Notes: generated from the letters alone by a model not told the origin. Shown: positions 33,047 to 41,820, counted from the stretch's first letter. The stretch is 64,000 bases of DNA from Chryseolinea lacunae (GCF_016735595.1 NZ_JAERRB010000010.1:1-64000), one strand, 5' to 3'. Numbers and translations are program-made.

Positions 33047-34288
33047 GTGAACAAAAACAGACGACTTCTCACCATCATAATCCTCGGCCTTCTCTCAGCC
33101 ATCGGACCTTTTTCTATAGACATGTACTTGCCCGGTTTCCCGGCCATTGCCCTCGATCTGCACACCACAGTAGACATGGTTTCCTATTCGCTGGCGAGTT
33201 TCTTTGTGGGTATTTGTGTGGGGCAACTCATCAGCGGTCCGCTGCTCGATCGTTTTGGGCGCAAGGTGCCGTTGATCACCGGGTTGACGCTCTACATTCT
33301 GTCTTCTATTGGATGTGCGCTGGCGGGTTCGATCGAAATGCTGATTGTGCTCCGGTTTGTGCAGGCTTTGGGTGGATGTGTGAGCATGGTGGCACCACGG
33401 GCCATTGTGCGCGACGTGTTTCCGGTGGAGGAAAACGCCAAGATATTTTCACTGCTCATCCTCATCCTGGGGGTGTCGCCCATTCTGGCGCCCACCGTAG
33501 GCAGCTACGTGATTGCCACGCTGGGATGGCACTATGTGTTTGCCGTGTTGGGATTGGTGACTGCCGCGATCTTGCTGGCGGTGATTCTATACCTGCCCGA
33601 AAGCAAGCAACCTGATCCAACGTTCTCCCTTCGTCCCAAGCCCATTCTCGGCAGCTTTGCCACGGTGCTGAAAGATCCGCAGTTCTATACCTATGCATCG
33701 GCAGGTGGCATTGCTTCGGCGGGGTTGTTTGCCTACTTGTCGGGTTCGCCCTTTGTGTTTATGAAATTGTTTGGGGTGACTGAACAACAATACGGATGGA
33801 TTTTTGCCGTGATTGCAGCGGGCCTCATCACCAGCAGCCAGCTAAACAGCGTGCTGCTCTCACGTTTCAGCAGCGAGCAAATCATGAAAACCGTATTGAT
33901 ATTGCAGAGCCTGGTGGGTGTCACGCTTTTTGCGGGCACGGCCTTTGGCGTTCTCGAACTGTATAGCACCATCTTCCTTATCTTTTTATTTCTCAGCTGC
34001 CAGGGATTCAGCTTCCCCAATTCGGCCGCGTTGTCCATGGCGCCGTTCACCAAGGAAGCCGGCAGTGCTTCGGCGTTGATGGGCGCCATTCAGATGGGCC
34101 TGGGTGCGCTCGCCGCAGCATCGGTGGGTGCGTTGAACGCGCAGTCGGCCATGCCCATGACAGGGGTGATGGCGGTTTGCGCCTTGTTGGGTTTGGTTAT
34201 CCTGATTTTTGGTCGCCGAAACATCCGCTACGCTGGCAGACCACTGGATGTGCAGGAAGAAGCCATTGATCTTGTGGAGAAATGCTAG
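33047..34288 (+). CDS. Bcr/CflA-type MFS drug exporter
   Basis: 413 residues from a GTG start. Twelve hydrophobic helices, with the MFS motif-A region GPLLDRFGRKVPL after helix 2 and the Bcr/CflA-typical start GPFSIDMYLPGFPAIALDL. The helix 4-5 signature (RFVQALGGCVSMVAPRAIVRD) and ILGVSPILAPTVG are also typical. It exports drugs or small peptides/amino acids by proton antiport across the inner membrane. It is a single gene, with no regulator next to it. Confidence 0.93.
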   Translation: MNKNRRLLTIIILGLLSAIGPFSIDMYLPGFPAIALDLHTTVDMVSYSLASFFVGICVGQLISGPLLDRFGRKVPLITGLTLYILSSIGCALAGSIEMLIVLRFVQALGGCVSMVAPRAIVRDVFPVEENAKIFSLLILILGVSPILAPTVGSYVIATLGWHYVFAVLGLVTAAILLAVILYLPESKQPDPTFSLRPKPILGSFATVLKDPQFYTYASAGGIASAGLFAYLSGSPFVFMKLFGVTEQQYGWIFAVIAAGLITSSQLNSVLLSRFSSEQIMKTVLILQSLVGVTLFAGTAFGVLELYSTIFLIFLFLSCQGFSFPNSAALSMAPFTKEAGSASALMGAIQMGLGALAAASVGALNAQSAMPMTGVMAVCALLGLVILIFGRRNIRYAGRPLDVQEEAIDLVEKC

Positions 34289-34452
34289 GAGGAAACGCTG
34301 CACAACATCGTTGTTGGTCTCGACTGTGCAGGGTTGGGATGCGAGAAACCACGTTCACCTGCCTGCTGTTCTGTGAAGGAAATAGCTAGCTAACGGGAAA
34401 GAAGTTTCGCGACGCTCCTGAAAAAATTACCGTAGCGCTACCGATTGAGTTT

Positions 34453-34482
34453 ACCCTTGCATGCAGGGGTGCTTAATTTTTT
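34453..34482 (+). terminator. Hairpin with T-rich tail after the exporter gene
   Basis: ACCCTTGCA pairs with TGCAGGGGT (one G-T pair), followed by GCTTAATTTTTTTT. It lies 165 bp after the exporter stop. The remainder of 34289-34658 holds nothing else clear. Confidence 0.5.
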
Positions 34483-34658
34483 TTAATAAAGCTTGATTCG
34501 TAAAGAAAATGAAAGTTACTTTGTCTATCGAATAAGTAGATAATCAATTCCCACCAGATTGATTTTATAGCAAAACGAAGGGAGAGGGCAGGGCCTCGTT
34601 GATCTTCAGCCGAAAGTCCGCTAGGGACATAGAGGTTTAGTCCTGACATTTTATAAAA

Positions 34659-34760
34659 ATGAAACCTATAAAATCAGATGCGATGAACGCACAAAACATG
34701 TCCATTTCTTCCGGTTCATTAACCGTGCACAAGCCTGGTCAGTGTTGTTGTTGCTGTTAA
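34659..34760 (+). CDS. 33-residue leader peptide ending in five cysteines
   Basis: ATG 34659 to TAA 34758-34760. The peptide starts MKPIKSDAMNAQNM, continues through a Ser/Gly-rich stretch to HKPGQ, and ends CCCCC followed directly by the stop (codons TGT TGT TGT TGC TGT). No other five-Cys run was noticed among the proteins of the window. Such polycysteine ORFs act as cysteine-responsive attenuators in mycobacteria: ribosomes stall on Cys codons when cysteine is scarce. A stem-loop begins 7 nt after the stop and a second folded element precedes the downstream substrate-binding and FGE genes. An alternative role as a secreted or metal-binding peptide cannot be excluded. The role is inferred; the ORF is read directly. 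Confidence 0.6.
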   Translation: MKPIKSDAMNAQNMSISSGSLTVHKPGQCCCCC

Positions 34761-34767
34761 TCCTTCC

Positions 34768-34799
34768 CGGTATGTGAACATACCGTCTCGCACATTTTT
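34768..34799 (+). promoter_or_regulatory. Stem-loop after the polycysteine ORF (possible attenuator)
   Basis: CGGTATG (34768-34774), loop TGAA, CATACCG (34779-34785), then TCTCGCACATTTTT. The hairpin starts 7 nt after the stop. The T stretch is displaced by nine bases, so it would be a weak terminator. Confidence 0.5.
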
Positions 34800-34838
34800 A
34801 GGTGATCGAGGACTTACGAATTTTCTAATATGGCTTCC

Positions 34839-34896
34839 GGATGCACCGGTCTTTGTGAAAGACTTGGTGGAATTTTACAGAGACACAGGTGCATCC
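34839..34896 (+). promoter_or_regulatory. Folded 5' leader element before the substrate-binding gene
   Basis: GGATGCACC (34839-34847) pairs perfectly with GGTGCATCC (34888-34896). Inside, GTCTTT/AAAGAC (34849-34854, 34858-34863) forms a second hairpin with a GTG loop. It matches no riboswitch class I know. A palindrome AATTTTTAAAAATT (34907-34920) follows, then the start at 34929. Confidence 0.5.
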
Positions 34897-34928
34897 CGCG
34901 GCCGCCAATTTTTAAAAATTACCCTTTT

Positions 34929-35909
34929 ATGAAATCAATACTTTCCATACTGCTTGTCTATTTTGTGTTGCTTCCCGCGTCCGCATCGTTTGGTCAAACA
35001 CCGCCGTCGGGAAAGGTTGTGATAACGGGTGTGCGCTTTGCCTACCCGTTGGTTGAAAAATGGATACAGGACTATAAAGCTGCGAACCCGGATGTGCAGC
35101 TTCAGATAGAGCCGCGTACGGTGACTGATCCGTCGCAATACGATCTGCTGATCGAAGCCTATGAGCCGGACGACAAACAGAAAGAAAGCCGCGAGTATCT
35201 CTACCTCGCCCGCTATGCACTGCTGCCCGTAGCCAACAGCAAGTCGGCGTTTGCCCGCACCTATGCCGACAAGGGTTTGACAAAGGAGCGCATCAAACAA
35301 ATTTACTTCAACGATCTCACGGCCGGCAAAAAGGGCGACGATGTCATTGATGCTTCAACCTATACATTGTATACACGTTTGCAAAAGGCCGGTGCTCCCA
35401 TCACCTTTGCGCATTACTTTGGCTATCAGCAAGCCAACATCAAGGGCAAGGCCATTGCCGGTGCAGACGAACACCTGATCAAGTCGTTGCTGAGAGATTC
35501 AACAGGGGTGTCCTATAGCGTTCCCGGGTTGATCTATGATGTGACCACCCGCCAGCCGCTGGCAGGTCTCGTCATCCTTCCCGTTGACGCAGACGACAAC
35601 GGACGCGTGGCGGCCAGTGAAAAGTTTTATGGCAACCTCGACGAGGTGATTTCGAAGATCGAAGCGGAGACACCAAAGAACATTCCCACAGAACACCTGC
35701 ACCTGTCTATCGACAAGAACAGCACCAATGCCGAGGCATTGAAATTTTTGAAATGGGTTGCTCAGAATAGTCAGGAAGGTTTGCATAGCTTTGGGTTTCT
35801 GAAGCCGGATTCGAAACGTTTCCAGCAAAGCCAGGAGAAGGTTTCCGCTGCAGATGCCGAAGCCCTGAAGGCCCGCAAGGCAAATGGTGGAGCGGCTTCA
35901 AAAAACTGA
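34929..35909 (+). CDS. Periplasmic substrate-binding protein (PstS/sulfate-binding type)
   Basis: 326 residues from ATG 34929 with signal peptide (MKSILSILLVYFVLLPASASFG). Mature features resemble the type 2 periplasmic-binding fold: VVITGVRFAYPLVEKWIQDYKAANPDVQL at the start, YDLLIEAYEP, and YLYLARYALLPVANSKSAFA. The end is Lys/Ala/Glu-rich. No permease or ATPase genes adjoin, so the ligand and transport role are open; a phosphate- or sulfate-like oxyanion is a guess from family. It is followed after 48 bp by a formylglycine-generating-enzyme homologue, and both lie behind the polycysteine leader. Confidence 0.75.
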   Translation: MKSILSILLVYFVLLPASASFGQTPPSGKVVITGVRFAYPLVEKWIQDYKAANPDVQLQIEPRTVTDPSQYDLLIEAYEPDDKQKESREYLYLARYALLPVANSKSAFARTYADKGLTKERIKQIYFNDLTAGKKGDDVIDASTYTLYTRLQKAGAPITFAHYFGYQQANIKGKAIAGADEHLIKSLLRDSTGVSYSVPGLIYDVTTRQPLAGLVILPVDADDNGRVAASEKFYGNLDEVISKIEAETPKNIPTEHLHLSIDKNSTNAEALKFLKWVAQNSQEGLHSFGFLKPDSKRFQQSQEKVSAADAEALKARKANGGAASKN

Positions 35910-35957
35910 TTTACGAATATCGTCCAAATCATCCGTGCTGACAGTAGCACGAAGCTT

Positions 35958-36815
35958 ATGAGACACTTTCTGAAAACGACTTTTGGCCTGCTGGCTCTAC
36001 TATCCGTTTCATTTTTGTTTTACGCCTTTGCGCGTCCGGAGTTTGCCGAGATGGCCACGGTGAAAGGAGGAACACTCTACACCACCGACCCGATCACGCA
36101 TGCGGCCAAGCAAGTGGCGATCAAACCTTTTTTGCTGGATAAAAACCTGGTGACGGTGGGCGAGTTCGAAGCTTTTGTGAAGGCCACACACTACGTGACC
36201 GAAGCGGAAAAATTTGGAAACGGCGGCGTGTTTGATGCCGCCGCACAGGGATGGACACTAGTTGACGGAGCCAACTTTCGCTATCCCTTTGGCCGGTCCA
36301 AACCCAAAGCGCCCGACACACATCCGGTAACACAAGTGTCGTGGAACGATGCTGTGGCTTATGCAACCTGGAAAGGCAAGCGATTGCCCACGCAATGGGA
36401 ATGGGAGCATGCTGCCAAAAATGGCGAGGCATCGTCCAAACAATATACCTGGGGACAGGACCTTGTGGTGGACGGAAAGTATAAGGCCAACACGTGGCAA
36501 GGAAGTTTCCCCAGTCACAATACTGTAGAGGACGGCTATGCCACAACGTCGCCGGTAGGCGTCTTCGGTCCCAACAAGATCGGCCTCACCGACATGGGGG
36601 GAAACGTTTGGCAGTGGTGCTCCGACACCATCCAGCCCGTTGGCCGCGAAGCGGAGATGGACCCCGGCATGCGTCGCGTGACCCGTGGCGGTTCTTTTCT
36701 CTGCGACCCCATGGTGTGCCACGGCTTTCAGGTAACGGGCCGTTCGTCGTCCACACCGGAGTCGTCGATGGTGCACATTGGTTTCCGGTGTGCGAAATCG
36801 ATTGGTGAGAAATAA
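35958..36815 (+). CDS. Formylglycine-generating enzyme (SUMF1) family protein with both active-site cysteines
   Basis: 285 residues with an N-terminal hydrophobic anchor/signal (about 8-25). FGE-sulfatase core: KPFLLDKNLVTVGEFEAFVKATHY, VSWNDAVAYATWKGKRLPTQWEWEHAA, GNVWQWCSD and RRVTRGGSFLC. Cys249 and Cys254 in GGSFLCDPMVC correspond in spacing to C336/C341 of human FGE, and GFRCA closes the domain. It may therefore be a real copper-dependent enzyme oxidising a sulfatase Cys to formylglycine, not one of the cysteine-less structural members. No sulfatase gene lies in the window, so the target is unknown. Confidence 0.85.
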   Translation: MRHFLKTTFGLLALLSVSFLFYAFARPEFAEMATVKGGTLYTTDPITHAAKQVAIKPFLLDKNLVTVGEFEAFVKATHYVTEAEKFGNGGVFDAAAQGWTLVDGANFRYPFGRSKPKAPDTHPVTQVSWNDAVAYATWKGKRLPTQWEWEHAAKNGEASSKQYTWGQDLVVDGKYKANTWQGSFPSHNTVEDGYATTSPVGVFGPNKIGLTDMGGNVWQWCSDTIQPVGREAEMDPGMRRVTRGGSFLCDPMVCHGFQVTGRSSSTPESSMVHIGFRCAKSIGEK

Positions 36816-36859
36816 CAGTCGGCGATTCGATCGCTGAACGTTCATAACATTCATTCAAG

Positions 36860-36899
36860 ACCTCCATTGTTTGCCCAAGGCTCGCGATGGAGGTTTTTT
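36860..36899 (+). terminator. Intrinsic terminator after the FGE-like gene
   Basis: ACCTCCAT (36860-36867) pairs with ATGGAGGT (36887-36894) across a 19-nt loop, then TTTTT. It closes the substrate-binding/FGE unit. The stretch to 37072 is otherwise featureless. Confidence 0.75.
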
Positions 36900-37072
36900 C
36901 TTTGTCGTCCATCCCAAGCCTGCACCTTCTTTAATTACAACGCCCTGGCCGTCAGTGCCCAAGTTTTTGAGGATTTTTTTAGTTTCTTTTGGTCTGTGAT
37001 CCGTTCACTACTCCGGACCAAATTTGTATCCTATCGCGCGGGCAGCTGTGCGACCATAATTTCACAAACACT

Positions 37073-37516
37073 ATGAACAGACCTCTTTGGATTTTGATTG
37101 CCCTGTTGTGCGGCGCTGTGTTGCCCATTCAGGCCGGCTTGAATGCGCGTTTGGGGAAGGCCTTCGAGAACCCGTTATATGCTTCGCTTACGTCTTTTTT
37201 GGTGGGCTCTGTGGCGCTGATCGTGTATGTGCTGGTTTCGGGCCAACCCGTTTCGTTTGCCGGTGCCAGAAGTGTTCCGGCAGTGACGTGGATCGGAGGC
37301 GTGCTGGGTGCGTTTTATGTCACCGCTATGGTACTGGCTTTCCCGCGTCTTGGACCCGCGCTCACCTTTGGCCTGGTGGTGGCGGGGCAGATGGCCATTT
37401 CGCTGGTGCTCGATCATTTTAACATTCTGGTGGCGCAGCCTCACCCCATCAACCCCTGGAGAATTGTGGGCGTTGCGTTTGTGGTGATTGGTGTTATTAT
37501 CATCCGGAAATTCTGA
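37073..37516 (+). CDS. DMT-superfamily small transporter (YdcZ/DUF606 type)
   Basis: 147 residues from ATG 37073. Five hydrophobic helices and the pattern MNRPLWILIALLCGAVLPIQAGLNARLGKAFENPLYASLTSFLVG are typical of the half-size DMT family. The second half (FPRLGPALTFGLVVAGQMAISLVLDHF) repeats the family's gate motif. It probably works as a homo-oligomer in the inner membrane; the substrate is unknown. It is followed after 64 bp by an unrelated transglutaminase-like gene. Confidence 0.87.
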   Translation: MNRPLWILIALLCGAVLPIQAGLNARLGKAFENPLYASLTSFLVGSVALIVYVLVSGQPVSFAGARSVPAVTWIGGVLGAFYVTAMVLAFPRLGPALTFGLVVAGQMAISLVLDHFNILVAQPHPINPWRIVGVAFVVIGVIIIRKF

Positions 37517-37580
37517 GCAGGTCCGGAGCGGGTTAAAGGTCATTTCGATAGCGATTGATTTTTTTTTGTATCTATCGGGC

Positions 37581-38573
37581 ATGAAACAAATGTTGTTTGG
37601 AATGCTGCTATTCTCCGTGCAGCACGTCTGTGGTCAGGGCCAGATCAGCAAAACAATTTCCGATAAATTTGCTGCCGCTAATTTGGCGGCCGTGCCCACG
37701 GTGCAGGCGTTGGCGAAAGAAATTGCCTTGCTAACCCCCAACAAAAAAGAGCAGATCGAAATGCTTTTGCTTTGGTCGTTCGAGTATATGAAACCCGATG
37801 CGGCGAGATTCTTTAATGGTGGCGAGCCGCTGTCAACGAGTGTTGCCTTCACGCAACGCCTTGGCCTTTGCGATGAACTGTCTTCTATTGTTTCTGACTT
37901 TTGCAAAACACTGAGTATTCCTTGTATGAAGGTGACGGGCTATGTCAAGTACACCAACTTTAAGGCAGGGGATAAGTTTTATGAGACCAACCATGCCTGG
38001 AATGTCATTCGCATCGATGATCAGTGGAAATCGTTTGACCTGTTCTGGTCTATCTGTGAATTGAAAGAGAACGCGTCTAAGGGGCATCAGTTTAAAAAGA
38101 GACTGACCACCGATTATTTGTTTCCGGCTAAGGCATCTTTTTTACAAGATCATTTACCCGCCGATCCCGTTTTTCAGTTTCAGAACTATCCGATAAGCAT
38201 AACGGCCTTCACCGGGAAAGTAACGGGTATCGATTCTACAGTTGCCCACCTGCCTTTTCTTCACTACAAGGATTCGTTGCAGGCCATGGCCCGTCTTACG
38301 CCACAAACCCTGAATCTGCGCACGGCAAAACATGAATATGCCTTCAATCCCAGCAATCCCAATAGTCTGATCACCGAATACTTCAATAGTGCTGTTGACA
38401 TTGTGAACAGCGCCCAATCAAAAAAAGCAGATTTGCAACTGGCAGGCGACTATTTTCGCGCAGCCCTTTCGCTTTTAGAAAAGTCAAAAAATCCCGACAT
38501 CAAGGCGTTGAAAGAAAATTGCAAACAGGGGCTGGACTACGTTTCGCTACGAATGGCTAGAGCACGATCATAA
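37581..38573 (+). CDS. Exported transglutaminase-like (Cys-His-Asp) protein
   Basis: 330 residues from ATG 37581, with a short signal peptide (MKQMLFGMLLFSVQHVCGQG). The catalytic triad region is recognisable: Cys in RLGLCDELSSIVSDFCKTLS, His in ETNHAWNVIRIDDQWKSFD and Asp in the same FDLFW block, as in kyphoscoliosis-peptidase-like transglutaminase folds. The C-terminal part is not recognised. In bacteria such proteins act as proteases or amide-bond formers in the periplasm. It is convergent with the GT2 gene, with 13 bp between the stops. Confidence 0.8.
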   Translation: MKQMLFGMLLFSVQHVCGQGQISKTISDKFAAANLAAVPTVQALAKEIALLTPNKKEQIEMLLLWSFEYMKPDAARFFNGGEPLSTSVAFTQRLGLCDELSSIVSDFCKTLSIPCMKVTGYVKYTNFKAGDKFYETNHAWNVIRIDDQWKSFDLFWSICELKENASKGHQFKKRLTTDYLFPAKASFLQDHLPADPVFQFQNYPISITAFTGKVTGIDSTVAHLPFLHYKDSLQAMARLTPQTLNLRTAKHEYAFNPSNPNSLITEYFNSAVDIVNSAQSKKADLQLAGDYFRAALSLLEKSKNPDIKALKENCKQGLDYVSLRMARARS

Positions 38574-38586
38574 AAAGAGCAGACTG

Positions 38587-39792
38587 CTACGGGTTTGCGG
38601 GTTGTTCCTGTTCGGTCGTGGAGGCGCGCTTTGCCTTTTCCCAAAGCACGGTTTGGCTTCCTTTTAAAAATCGCGAGAGTCCTGCAAACACGGCGAGGTT
38701 CATCACGGTGAAATAGTATGGAACAAAGAAACCTTTGATGGAAATGTTTTTGTCGCGATTCAGATAACCCAGGAAGGCCATGCCATAAAAAAACACCTGC
38801 AGTCCTAAGGCAAGTTGATAGACGCGATAGCCTTGTGCCGACAGCCACACACTGCTGAGCAGAACAAACACCAGCGAAAGCGGCGCGAGTGTCCAGCGCA
38901 GCACGCGATGTGAAACGTATTGAAAGCTGAGGATGCCATAACGAAACGGATTCAGCAAATAGAGCAACATGCCCATGGCCTGAAAGGCGCCGGAGCATAT
39001 ACGCACTTTGCGTTTCCATTCTTCCGCCACCGACGCCGACGCAGTTTCCACAGCATAGGCATCGGGCTCGTAGCGAAAACGATAGCCGCGTGCTGCGATG
39101 CGCATAGACATGTAGAAGTCTTCGATCACCATGTTTTGGGGTGGTATTTCGTAAAGCTCGGTGCGCACAGAGAAGAGCTCGCCGGCGGCGCCTACTATCG
39201 AGTGAAGTTCGGAGTCCTTCTTTTTCAGGAACGATTCATATTTCCAATACAGTCCTTCGCCCGCTCCGGAGGCATTGTCTTCCGCTTTCTTGAAGATCCG
39301 TTTTTCGCCGGCCACACCGCCCACCTCGGGCTGTTGGTAGTGCCGCACAATAAGGCGAATGGCCTGGTCGTTCAGGTCGGTGTTGGCGTCGCAGAAAATA
39401 ACGATGGGGGTGGTCACCAATTTCATGACCCGGTTCACGGCGTGAATTTTGCCCCGTCGTTCCGGCTCGTGGTATGCCTCGATGACGGGATAGCGCTGCA
39501 GAATTTCACCGCTGTTGTCGTTTGAACCGTCTGTCACAAACTTTATAAAGAGTTTGTCTTTGGGATAATCCAGGCTTAACGTATTCCGTATTTTGCTTTC
39601 GAGGTAGGGGGCTTCGTTGTAGGCGGCAATGAGCAGGGTCACGTTAGGCAGGTCCTGGTCGGTCTGTGGCTGGATTGGGGTGGCCTTTGGGCGGAGTTTC
39701 ACCAGCAGATAGACCACGATGCCATAGCCGACATACGTATACAACACAATGGCGCTGCCCAGCCAGAAGAGGAAGATCGAGAGAGTATCCAT
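38587..39792 (-). CDS. Membrane glycosyltransferase family 2
   Basis: 401 residues. An N-terminal membrane helix (about 4-30), then the GT-A core: VTLLIAAYNEAPYLESKIRNTL, the DxD-like CDANTDL, AGEKRI and EDFYMSMRIAARGYRFRYEPDA, then helices near the C-terminus (about 290-345, 350-380). The RKVRICSGAFQAM segment takes the place of the QxxRW of processive synthases. It should add sugars to a growing surface glycan at the inner membrane. It is the first gene of the polysaccharide region, facing away from the PD40 gene. Confidence 0.92.
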   Translation of the reverse strand: MDTLSIFLFWLGSAIVLYTYVGYGIVVYLLVKLRPKATPIQPQTDQDLPNVTLLIAAYNEAPYLESKIRNTLSLDYPKDKLFIKFVTDGSNDNSGEILQRYPVIEAYHEPERRGKIHAVNRVMKLVTTPIVIFCDANTDLNDQAIRLIVRHYQQPEVGGVAGEKRIFKKAEDNASGAGEGLYWKYESFLKKKDSELHSIVGAAGELFSVRTELYEIPPQNMVIEDFYMSMRIAARGYRFRYEPDAYAVETASASVAEEWKRKVRICSGAFQAMGMLLYLLNPFRYGILSFQYVSHRVLRWTLAPLSLVFVLLSSVWLSAQGYRVYQLALGLQVFFYGMAFLGYLNRDKNISIKGFFVPYYFTVMNLAVFAGLSRFLKGSQTVLWEKAKRASTTEQEQPANP

Positions 39793-40009
39793 GACGCGGG
39801 TTTTGGGGACTTAAGTCTACACCTTTGCAATTTAAGCAGGAAGTGGAATAGTTAAGATATTTATTAATTTTGTCAATTGCCTTCATGAAAAGCGCTGGTG
39901 TTCATGGCTTTTCTCAGGGATCGTCGAGGGAGCTTCCACAACACTCCGGCGAATGTGTGAACACGACGAAGGCCAACATCACCTTATTATGAATTGGAGC
40001 GGAGATACG

Positions 40010-41239
40010 ATGCGTTTAGCTTTTATACTGACGGTTTTGCTGTTCCCCGGGGTTGCCCTAGGGCAGGAGTTGGATTTTAGTGTCCCGGTGAAACTGCCGG
40101 CCACCGTGAACAGCAACAACAACGAGGCCATGCCGCTCATTTCGGACGATGGCAACACACTGTATTTTATACGCACCGGCACCGAAGAAAACAAGGGCGG
40201 AAAGTTTGCCGGCTCCGACATCTGGGTGAGCCACTTCAATACCACCACCAACACGTGGGGCAAAGCCGTGAACACCGAATTGCCCAACGACAAAGGCAAC
40301 AACGCCGTGATTGGCGTGAACTCGAAGCGCAGGGTGGTCTACACGCTCAACACAACATCGTCGAAACCCTCGAAGGGTTTTTATTTTATGCAGCGCACGG
40401 AAGCCGGCTGGGGCAAACCCGAACTGGTGCCCTTCAAGGGACTGAGCTCCGCAGGATTTCTGGGAGTTTATGTGTCGCCCGATTTTGACGTTGTTTTTAT
40501 TTCGATGAAAGCGCCAGACTCGCGTGGAGAGGAGGATCTTTACATCAGCCTGAAAGGCACCGACGATCAGTGGTCGACGCCACTCAACCTGGGCCCTACC
40601 ATCAACACAACAGGTTTCGAAATTTCACCTTTTCTTTCGGCCGATAAAACCCGGCTGTATTTCTCGAGCAACGGCCATCCCGGCTCGGGCAACGGCGACA
40701 TCTTTTATAGCGATCGTCTTTATAATTCATGGGAGACATGGTCCGTTCCCAAGAACCTTGGCCCCGAGTTGAACTCACCACAGTTCGATGCCTACTTCTC
40801 GTTGCAAAAAGATTCGTCGGTATACTTCGTGAGCAACCGCGGTGGAAAATCAGACGACATCTATACGGCCAAAGCCAAGCCCCGCCCATCAGCAGCGGCC
40901 ACGGTCTACCTCACCGAAAAAGAAGTGGAAGACCTCTTTGGTTTCAAGGTGATTCGTAAAATGGAATTTACCCCCGACGTCACCACGCTCACATCGTCGC
41001 AGCGCGAGCTCATCTGGTTTCTCGCCAACAAACTTCTGGGCAAGCGCGACATTCGTGTGCAGGTGCAATACTTTGACAAGGAAGACGAGCAAACCACAAA
41101 GCGGCTGAGCGAGGTGATCAATCAACTGGTTTTGGCAGGGATCGAAGGATCGCGCATCGACAAGTTTAGCAAAGGCGGCAAGGGGGGAGGCAAAGACCAG
41201 GTTGAACTGGTGCTGATGCGTCAGTCGATAAACCGGTAG
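40010..41239 (+). CDS. PD40/WD40-like propeller protein, exported
   Basis: 409 residues from ATG 40010 (MRLAFILTVLLFPGVALGQ); ATG 39989 would add seven residues. Four to five PD40 blades are visible: AMPLISDDGNTLYFIRTG, GVYVSPDFDVVFISMKAP, SPFLSADKTRLYFSSNGHPGSGNGDIF and DAYFSLQKDSSVYFVSNRGG. A C-terminal alpha/beta segment (about 310-405, RKMEFTPDVTTLTSSQRELIWFLANKLLG...RLSEVINQLVLAG) looks like a shortened OmpA-like domain. This architecture occurs in periplasmic proteins linked to envelope assembly in Bacteroidota. Its last 19 bp overlap the convergent HAD gene. Confidence 0.8.
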   Translation: MRLAFILTVLLFPGVALGQELDFSVPVKLPATVNSNNNEAMPLISDDGNTLYFIRTGTEENKGGKFAGSDIWVSHFNTTTNTWGKAVNTELPNDKGNNAVIGVNSKRRVVYTLNTTSSKPSKGFYFMQRTEAGWGKPELVPFKGLSSAGFLGVYVSPDFDVVFISMKAPDSRGEEDLYISLKGTDDQWSTPLNLGPTINTTGFEISPFLSADKTRLYFSSNGHPGSGNGDIFYSDRLYNSWETWSVPKNLGPELNSPQFDAYFSLQKDSSVYFVSNRGGKSDDIYTAKAKPRPSAAATVYLTEKEVEDLFGFKVIRKMEFTPDVTTLTSSQRELIWFLANKLLGKRDIRVQVQYFDKEDEQTTKRLSEVINQLVLAGIEGSRIDKFSKGGKGGGKDQVELVLMRQSINR

Positions 41240-41817
41240 TGCGCATCCTGGGCCAGCGCCAGCATCTCGCGGTCGCCGCGCGAGTCGCCATAGGCAATCA
41301 CCCGGTCGTAATCTTCCAGCTTGTAAACCTCTTTGATGCGGCGCGCTTTCTCGGGGCCAAAGCAGTTTTTTCCTTCTATTTTTCCGGTGATGAGATTGTT
41401 GGTTGACGCAAGCCGCGTGGCCAGGCAACGGATCTGCCATTGCTCGCACCAGGGGCCAACCCAATCCTCAGGCGAGGCCGACACCACTGCGATATCATAT
41501 TGTTTTTCTTTATAGTCGCGCAGCAACGCCACACCGTGGTCGCGCAGGAGTGTGGGCACAACCGTGGTGGCAAATGCAATCCCCTTTGCTTTCAATTTTG
41601 ATACGGGCACCTTGCCAAAGAAATAGGTCATCACGATTTCCTTGGCCTTGTCGTTGGGAATTAATTTCGCCAGGTAAAGCGCCATCACGGGACTGAGCAA
41701 CACAAACCCGAGCACAAATTTGAAGGTGCCATGATAGAAACGGATAAAGGCGAACAGCGTATCCGATTTGGTGAGCGTGCCGTCGAAATCAAACAACACC
41801 AGATGTTTTGATGCCAT
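41221..41817 (-). CDS. HAD-IB family phosphatase
   Basis: 198 residues. Motif I FDFDGTLTKSD (nucleophile D10 and D12), motif II VVSASPE, motif III Lys in the FGPEKARRI region, and motif IV YGDSRGDREML are all present, as in SerB/HAD-IB enzymes. It is 3 bp downstream of a decaprenyl-phosphate phosphoribosyltransferase homologue on the same strand. In the decaprenyl-phosphoryl-ribose pathway a 5'-phosphate must be removed from that enzyme's product, so this HAD protein is a good candidate for that step. The substrate is inferred from context. Confidence 0.9.
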   Translation of the reverse strand: MASKHLVLFDFDGTLTKSDTLFAFIRFYHGTFKFVLGFVLLSPVMALYLAKLIPNDKAKEIVMTYFFGKVPVSKLKAKGIAFATTVVPTLLRDHGVALLRDYKEKQYDIAVVSASPEDWVGPWCEQWQIRCLATRLASTNNLITGKIEGKNCFGPEKARRIKEVYKLEDYDRVIAYGDSRGDREMLALAQDAHYRFID

Positions 41818-41820
41818 GCC

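Noticed and set aside
34830-34928. In-frame upstream extension of the binding-protein gene
   Set aside because: It crosses the folded leader element and lacks a signal peptide at its start; ATG 34929 begins a proper signal peptide.
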